From Pseudomonadota bacterium (GTDB lineage: Bacteria > Pseudomonadota > Gammaproteobacteria > Steroidobacterales > Steroidobacteraceae), in the NCBI GenBank assembly GCA_021781775.1, contig JAJXWE010000003.1, forward strand, positions 1-18,126: 18,126 nucleotides of DNA, given 5' to 3'. Position numbers and translations under genes: made by a program. Positions 14,395 to 18,126 of the stretch are shown in pieces. The notes below the pieces were generated by a model. The model searched no databases, had not been told where the DNA came from, and saw only the letters and a list, made by a program, of their open reading frames with translations. Each line of letters starts with the position of its first letter. Position 1 is the first letter of the stretch.

Positions 14395-16385
14395 AGCGGC
14401 AGCCCGTCATCCGGATCGAGTGGAGCAAGCCGTGCGGCACGCTCGAAAGCAGGCTCAGGCTCGAAGAGCTCGCCCGTCTCGAAGTCGCGATCGAGATCGA
14501 TGAGGCCCCCCAGCTCACGAGGTCGCGACTCCGCGAGCTCACCGTCGGTGACGCCCTCCTCGCGAGAAAGGCCGCCGCCCTCGTCCTCGACGCCTGCGAT
14601 TGCCGCCGTGCCGCGGGGAACCTGGTGGTCAGCGGGGGGTAGAGGCGCTGCCATCCAGTCGTGGGGAAGCGGGGGCGGAGCATCACAGGTGCCGACAGCC
14701 GAGGGCGAAGGCGGCGGCAAGAGACGTTCGGTGAAGTTACGGTCCTCGAAGTAGCGGAGCTTCCGGGCCCGTACGGGCGGGTGTCCCGAGATCATGAGAA
14801 TTTCCTCATCGGGCGGAAGCTGCATGACCTCGCCCGGTGTCAGGAGCGACCGGGCGGTTTCCTGGCGCGACACCATCAGGTGCCCGAGCCAGGGCGAGAG
14901 CCGATGTCCGGCATAGTTGCGCTGCGCACGAAGCTCCGTCGTGGTCCCCAGCGCATCCGAGATCCGCTTCGCGGTGCGCTCGTCGTTGGTCGCGAATGCC
15001 ACGCGGACATGGCAGTTGTCGAGAATCGAGTTGTTCGGGCCGTAGGCCTTCTCGATCTGATTGAGCGACTGCGCGATGAGGAAGGCGCGCAGTCCATAGC
15101 CCGCCATGAAGGACAGCGCCGACTCGAAGAAATCGAGCCGTCCCAGCGCCGGAAACTCATCGAGCATGAACAGCACGCGGCGGCGTTTCGGCTGCCCGCC
15201 CTGCAGCTCCAGGGTCTCGGTCAACCGCCGGCCGATCTGGTTGAGCAGCAGCCGGATGAGCGGCTTGGTCCGGACGATGTCCGCCGGCGGAACGACGAGG
15301 TAGAGCGAAATTGGATGCTCGGCGTCGACCAAGTCCGCAATACGCCAGTCGCAGCGGCTGGTGACCTGCGCAACCGTCGGGTCCCGATAGAGCCCGAGGA
15401 AGCTCATCGCGGTCGAGAGCACGCCCGACCGTTCGTTGTCGGCTTTGTTGAGTACCTCCCGGGCGGCGCTCGCGACAACGGGATGTGGCCGATCGCCGAG
15501 ATGATTCGTCGTCATCATCGCCCGCAGCGTCCGCTCGATGGGCTGGGCGGGATCCGAGAGCAGACTCCCAACACCGCTCAGCGTCTTGTCCTCGCAGGCG
15601 TAGAGGACATGGAGAATCGTGCCGACGAGCAGCGAGTGGCTCGTCTTCTCCCAGTGGTTCCGCCGCTCGAGCGCTCCCTCGGGATCGACCAGGATGTCCG
15701 CGATGTTCTGCACATCCCGCACCTCCTGCGCCCCGCGACGCACCTCGAGAAGCGGGTTGTACGCCGCGGAGCGCGCGTCCACGGGATTGAACAGCACACA
15801 ATGGGAGAACCGTGCCCGCCACCCGCCAGTGAGCTGCCAGTTCTCGCCCTTGATGTCGTGGATCACGGCGGAATCCGGCCAGGTGAGGAGCGTCGGAATC
15901 ACGAGACCCACGCCCTTCCCCGATCGGGTGGGCGCGAAGGCCATGACGTGTTCTGGGCCGTCGTGTCGGAGATACCGATGGCCCAGGCATCCGAGAAAGA
16001 CGCCGGCTGACTCGGTGAGCCCGGCCCGTCGAAGATCCCGATGCTCCGCCCAGCGGGCCGATCCGTAGGTGGTCACCAGCTTCGATTGGCGAGCTCGCCA
16101 GACAGAACCCAGAATCGCTGCAATCGCCGCAAGCAGGCCGCTCCCGGCCGCAATGGCTCCGCCGAAGTCGAAGACATCGGGAGCATAGGGTTCGTAGGCA
16201 TACCACCACTCGAAGAGGCGCCAGGGGTGGTAGACAGGGATGCCACGGATCAGGAACCACGGCGCACCCAGGCGCATCTGGTAGCCGAGCGCCGCGGCCG
16301 TCCACTCCGTCGCATACCAGGTGCCAGCCAGGACGATCCCGAATACGATCAGAATCTGGCCGATGAGTACCTTGGTGGGGGTCAA
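14391..16385 (-). CDS. traG: TraG, VirD4-family type IV coupling protein
   Basis: A 664-residue VirD4/TraG coupling ATPase that presents the relaxosome to the secretion channel. Seen: two N-terminal membrane segments (about 7-27 and 75-95), the conserved PVYHPWRLFEWWYAYEPYAP, Walker A as APTRSGKG at 151-158 and Walker B as VLFMLDEFP at 404-412, followed by FLIAQSLNQI. The C-terminal about 100 residues are acidic and Pro-rich, usual for substrate-recruiting tails. The start is TTG at 16385, chosen because GGAGGAA stands 7 nt before it and it gives the standard MTPTKVLIGQ N-terminus. It is the first gene of the operon. No relaxase, its natural partner, is present in the window. Confidence 0.95.
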   Translation of the reverse strand: MTPTKVLIGQILIVFGIVLAGTWYATEWTAAALGYQMRLGAPWFLIRGIPVYHPWRLFEWWYAYEPYAPDVFDFGGAIAAGSGLLAAIAAILGSVWRARQSKLVTTYGSARWAEHRDLRRAGLTESAGVFLGCLGHRYLRHDGPEHVMAFAPTRSGKGVGLVIPTLLTWPDSAVIHDIKGENWQLTGGWRARFSHCVLFNPVDARSAAYNPLLEVRRGAQEVRDVQNIADILVDPEGALERRNHWEKTSHSLLVGTILHVLYACEDKTLSGVGSLLSDPAQPIERTLRAMMTTNHLGDRPHPVVASAAREVLNKADNERSGVLSTAMSFLGLYRDPTVAQVTSRCDWRIADLVDAEHPISLYLVVPPADIVRTKPLIRLLLNQIGRRLTETLELQGGQPKRRRVLFMLDEFPALGRLDFFESALSFMAGYGLRAFLIAQSLNQIEKAYGPNNSILDNCHVRVAFATNDERTAKRISDALGTTTELRAQRNYAGHRLSPWLGHLMVSRQETARSLLTPGEVMQLPPDEEILMISGHPPVRARKLRYFEDRNFTERLLPPPSPSAVGTCDAPPPLPHDWMAAPLPPADHQVPRGTAAIAGVEDEGGGLSREEGVTDGELAESRPRELGGLIDLDRDFETGELFEPEPAFERAARLAPLDPDDGLPL

Positions 16386-16722
16386 GCCGAAATTCCTCCG
16401 CTCCGAGTGCCGGCAAAGTGCTTGCTGGCGCGGGGAGATAGGATTTCGGAGATATCAGGTCAGATCAAAGTCCATGTTCGCAACATACGTGCACATCACG
16501 GAATCAATGGAAATCCCAGCGAACCTGCGAGATCTGCAGCGCGCGTCACGCGCTAAATGGCGTTCGAGTCGCGGCAGGCTGGATTTCGGATCAACGCCCG
16601 GACGGCTCGTTTGGCCCAGTTCATCCGCTGCCGCGTCAGAGCCATGACGCAGAAGTGCTTGCCCTCCAATCCGATTGCGGCTCGACCGTCCGCGCGATCG
16701 GCGTGCAGGAATCACGGAAATT
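16386..16722. promoter_or_regulatory. leader/promoter region of the transfer operon
   Basis: These 337 bp hold no convincing gene; the frames through them look like noise. As the space upstream of traG it probably contains the transfer operon's promoter. It holds the GGAGGAA ribosome binding site at 16393-16399 (minus), a dyad ATGTT-CGC-AACAT at 16474-16486 about 90 bp before traG, and a hairpin-forming repeat with 6-bp arms (AGCGCG, CGTCA loop) at 16538-16554. No clear -35/-10 pair was found and no U-run follows the hairpin. Confidence 0.4.
16474..16486. repeat. 13-bp dyad upstream of traG, possible operator
   Basis: Perfect 5-bp arms (ATGTT/AACAT) around a 3-bp centre, about 90 bp upstream of the traG start. 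Its position fits an operator for a regulator of the transfer operon such as the CopG-like or LysR protein, but there is no direct evidence of binding. Confidence 0.3.
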
Positions 16723-17232
16723 TCATTGCGGGTTACCAGCCTCCTCGGAACGCCGAATCCCAGCATACTGAGTCCACCGGAAAAACTTCCGCAAAAATCG
16801 TGCTCCAAGAATCAGCGCGACCCCGAGAAGGATACGAACCGTGAAATACACACCCGAAGCTGCGAGATGCACCGCGGGCCACGTATCCACGACGTTTTGG
16901 GCCCATGCCGGCAAACTGGATACTACCACCCACACCCCGATCAACGCACATCCAGCCGCCAGCCAGACATCAGGAGTTGATGTCGCAGGACTCGATGGTG
17001 AATCCTGTATCTCGTGCGACAGCAGCTTACGCGCAACCACCCGTGGGAAACGCCAAAGCGCCACAGCGCCGAACACCCAAATCAACGCGATCGCTACCCC
17101 GAGCGTAATCCTGGTTGCCGACGCGCCCATGCCAAGCTCCGCGACCGCGAAATATCCAGTCCCCAACCCTGCAAGCAGCAACCATACCGCGAACAGGCGA
17201 ACGCCGACGGCAATGCTCTGATGTGGCGTCAC
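16723..17232 (-). CDS. four-helix membrane protein of unknown function
   Basis: A 169-residue protein with four clear hydrophobic segments. They begin around RLFAVWLLLAGLGTGYFAVA (about 13-32), ITLGVAIALIWVFGAVALW (about 42-60), WLAAGCALIGVWVVVSSL (about 92-109) and YFTVRILLGVALILGARFL (about 129-147). A polar Ser/Pro-rich loop separates the second and third, and a basic C-terminus follows. I do not recognise a named family. GTG at 17232 is chosen because GGGAG stands 9 nt before it; a TTG two codons earlier is possible. It reads in the same direction as traG, 337 bp away, and is not part of the standard Trb gene set. It may be host or cargo DNA outside the transfer core. Confidence 0.7.
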   Translation of the reverse strand: MTPHQSIAVGVRLFAVWLLLAGLGTGYFAVAELGMGASATRITLGVAIALIWVFGAVALWRFPRVVARKLLSHEIQDSPSSPATSTPDVWLAAGCALIGVWVVVSSLPAWAQNVVDTWPAVHLAASGVYFTVRILLGVALILGARFLRKFFRWTQYAGIRRSEEAGNPQ

Positions 17233-17424
17233 AAGCAAGATCTCCCGAAGAGTTGACCGATTGTGAACTTGTACCGCGATGCGATCAACGCGTTCGAAAA
17301 GGGCATTCCGGCTTTCGCCTCCCCTCCTGCAGCTGGCAGCGCGCCGCCGCCACCGACAACCAGCACTGGTGACCCCCTTCGCCCGTGCCCATTAGGGGCC
17401 AAGGGAACCTGATGCCGTAGCCGG

Positions 17425-17778
17425 ATGATCTGTGAGCGGATCGAGGCTCCGCGCAACTGGCAACTGAGGCTGCCAGTTTCAGCATCCCCGAGATATACTT
17501 GGAGGCTCGAAAAAGGGGGTCCCGTAACTGAGAAAAACGTAGAAAACGCCAAGACTGCCGGCCGAAAGAAGTACCGTCCTGGACCATTCACGAGGATCAA
17601 CCTGATCCTGGGGGTTTTCGCCTATAGCCTTTTGCCCCTGCTCGCCCAATGGACCGCAATTCACGCTCATCGCATCACGTTTGACGACTGGAAAGTCATC
17701 GTTGGCGAAGTTGTATTCCTTCAGATCGCACTCTGGTTTGCAACAAAGAGGTGCAGTAGCGAGAAGTTCTCGTTCTGA
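17425..17778 (+). CDS. small two-helix membrane protein, hypothetical
   Basis: A frame of 117 residues whose last 80 or so look like a real protein. A basic segment (GRKKYRPGPFTRIN) is followed by a hydrophobic segment (LILGVFAYSLLPLLAQW, about 59-75), a loop, and a second one (VIVGEVVFLQIALWFA, about 90-105). The start is uncertain. The ATG at 17425 has no ribosome binding site, and the best Shine-Dalgarno-like stretch (GGAGG at 17500-17504) has no ordinary start codon in frame behind it. The gene may be 5'-truncated, frameshifted or use an unusual start. Composition is less GC-rich than the trb genes. It is convergent with the IS630 element. No family is recognised. Confidence 0.45.
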   Translation: MICERIEAPRNWQLRLPVSASPRYTWRLEKGGPVTEKNVENAKTAGRKKYRPGPFTRINLILGVFAYSLLPLLAQWTAIHAHRITFDDWKVIVGEVVFLQIALWFATKRCSSEKFSF

Positions 17779-17838
17779 AAAGGTGTGTCACTGGTTGCGG
17801 GATACATGAGAACCGGATGGCTCTACACGGATATGCTA

Positions 17839-17866
17839 TTGAGTCTTGCGTAAGTACGTGACCATA
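17839..17866. repeat. putative terminal end of the IS630-family element
   Basis: Downstream of the transposase stop lies TTGAGTCTTGCGTAAGTACG (from 17839), directly preceded by TA at 17837-17838. IS630/Tc1-type elements insert at TA dinucleotides and carry terminal inverted repeats of this size. The matching repeat at the other end lies beyond the window, so the end is inferred. Confidence 0.4.
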
Positions 17867-18126
17867 TCAAAACATCTCCGCCTGTTTCCAGAATGCGGTC
17901 ACGAGTGTGGCACGTCGCTGCATCGAGCGCAGGTTCCTGCGAGCGCGCTGGGCGAGGTCGGTGAAGTTCGCGGCGCAGTAGTTGGGCATGGCGTGATGTT
18001 TGAGGTAACCCCAGATGCATTCGACGGGGTTCATTTCCGGAGCGTAGGCCGGCAGACGCTCGAGCACGATGCGGCCACGCTGCGCCTCCACGTGGGCGCG
18101 CACGAGCTTCGAGCGGTGAGCCTGCA
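17867..18126 (-). CDS. IS630-family transposase, C-terminal part
   Basis: The last 85 or so residues of a DDE transposase of the IS630/Tc1-mariner group; the frame is open to the right edge, so the 5' part is outside the window. Seen: QAHRSKLVRAHVEA, then LPAYAPEMNPVECIWGYLK, which carries the final catalytic acidic residue region (NPVE) typical of IS630 transposases. A C-terminal basic helical tail follows. It marks an insertion next to the membrane-protein genes and upstream of the transfer operon. Whether the full element is intact cannot be seen. Confidence 0.9.
   Translation of the reverse strand, partial: QAHRSKLVRAHVEAQRGRIVLERLPAYAPEMNPVECIWGYLKHHAMPNYCAANFTDLAQRARRNLRSMQRRATLVTAFWKQAEMF

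Noticed and set aside
14661..16010. A 449-codon open frame on the plus strand opposite traG
   Set aside because: Shadow of traG in GC-rich DNA; the translation is rich in Arg, Pro and Gly without family motifs, while the minus strand has intact TraG motifs.
15157..16416. A 419-codon minus-strand frame overlapping the 5' half of traG
   Set aside because: Alternate-frame shadow; Arg/Pro-rich translation without motifs, whereas the traG frame has Walker motifs and a good start.
16455..16808. A 117-codon minus-strand frame between traG and the four-helix membrane protein
   Set aside because: Arg/Ser-rich noise that overlaps the end of the membrane-protein gene; no motif or ribosome binding site.
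17229..17600. A 123-codon minus-strand frame whose stop overlaps the GTG of the four-helix membrane protein
   Set aside because: The overlap could indicate coupling, but the start is a TTG with no convincing support, the translation resembles no family, and it is antisense to the more protein-like frame at 17425-17778.
1..18126. CRISPR arrays, tRNA or rRNA genes, or an obvious att site
   Set aside because: No regularly spaced repeats, tRNA-like cloverleaf or rRNA sequence was recognised on reading the window.

Overview
The window carries a nearly complete P-type (Trb/RP4-like) conjugative type IV secretion module on a GC-rich replicon. It looks like part of an integrative and conjugative element (ICE) or conjugative plasmid of the Tn4371/rhizobial Trb type. 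The host is probably a member of the Pseudomonadota. This rests on gene families, high GC content in the trb genes and GTG/TTG starts with purine-rich ribosome binding sites. No genus can be named.

Layout, left to right. (1) 78-1543, minus: a small ribbon-helix-helix protein and a DNA methyltransferase in one operon, less GC-rich than the rest, with a 40-bp imperfect palindrome just upstream of the first gene. (2) 1769-2590, minus: a DUF6499+DUF2285 protein resembling the ICE excision/transfer activator FseA. (3) 2898-3839, plus: a LysR-type regulator, divergent from (2). (4) 3950-4483, plus: a stand-alone MESH1-like (p)ppGpp hydrolase. (5) 4534-16385, minus: a tightly packed transfer operon, read as traG, a CopG-like gene, trbB, trbC, trbD, trbE, trbJ, trbL, trbF, trbG, trbI and a DUF2274 gene. 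Most junctions are ATGA or GTGA overlaps. (6) 16723-17778: two small membrane-protein genes of unknown function. (7) 17839-18126: the 3' end of an IS630-family element running off the right edge.

Together the operon encodes a coupling ATPase (TraG), two further ATPases (TrbB, TrbE), pilin (TrbC), inner-membrane parts (TrbD, TrbL, TrbF, TrbI), a periplasmic protein (TrbJ) and an outer-membrane lipoprotein (TrbG). That is a mating-pair formation apparatus plus coupling protein. No relaxase, TraF-type peptidase, integrase, attachment site or oriT could be identified in the window, and there is no trbK between trbJ and trbL. Those parts must lie outside or be missing.

The most informative oddity is around the alarmone hydrolase. 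The junction between the LysR 3' end and the DUF2274 3' end is present twice, about 80% identical over 70 bp, once on each side of the hydrolase gene. This indicates that the hydrolase is cargo inserted into an ancestral convergent LysR/DUF2274 junction.
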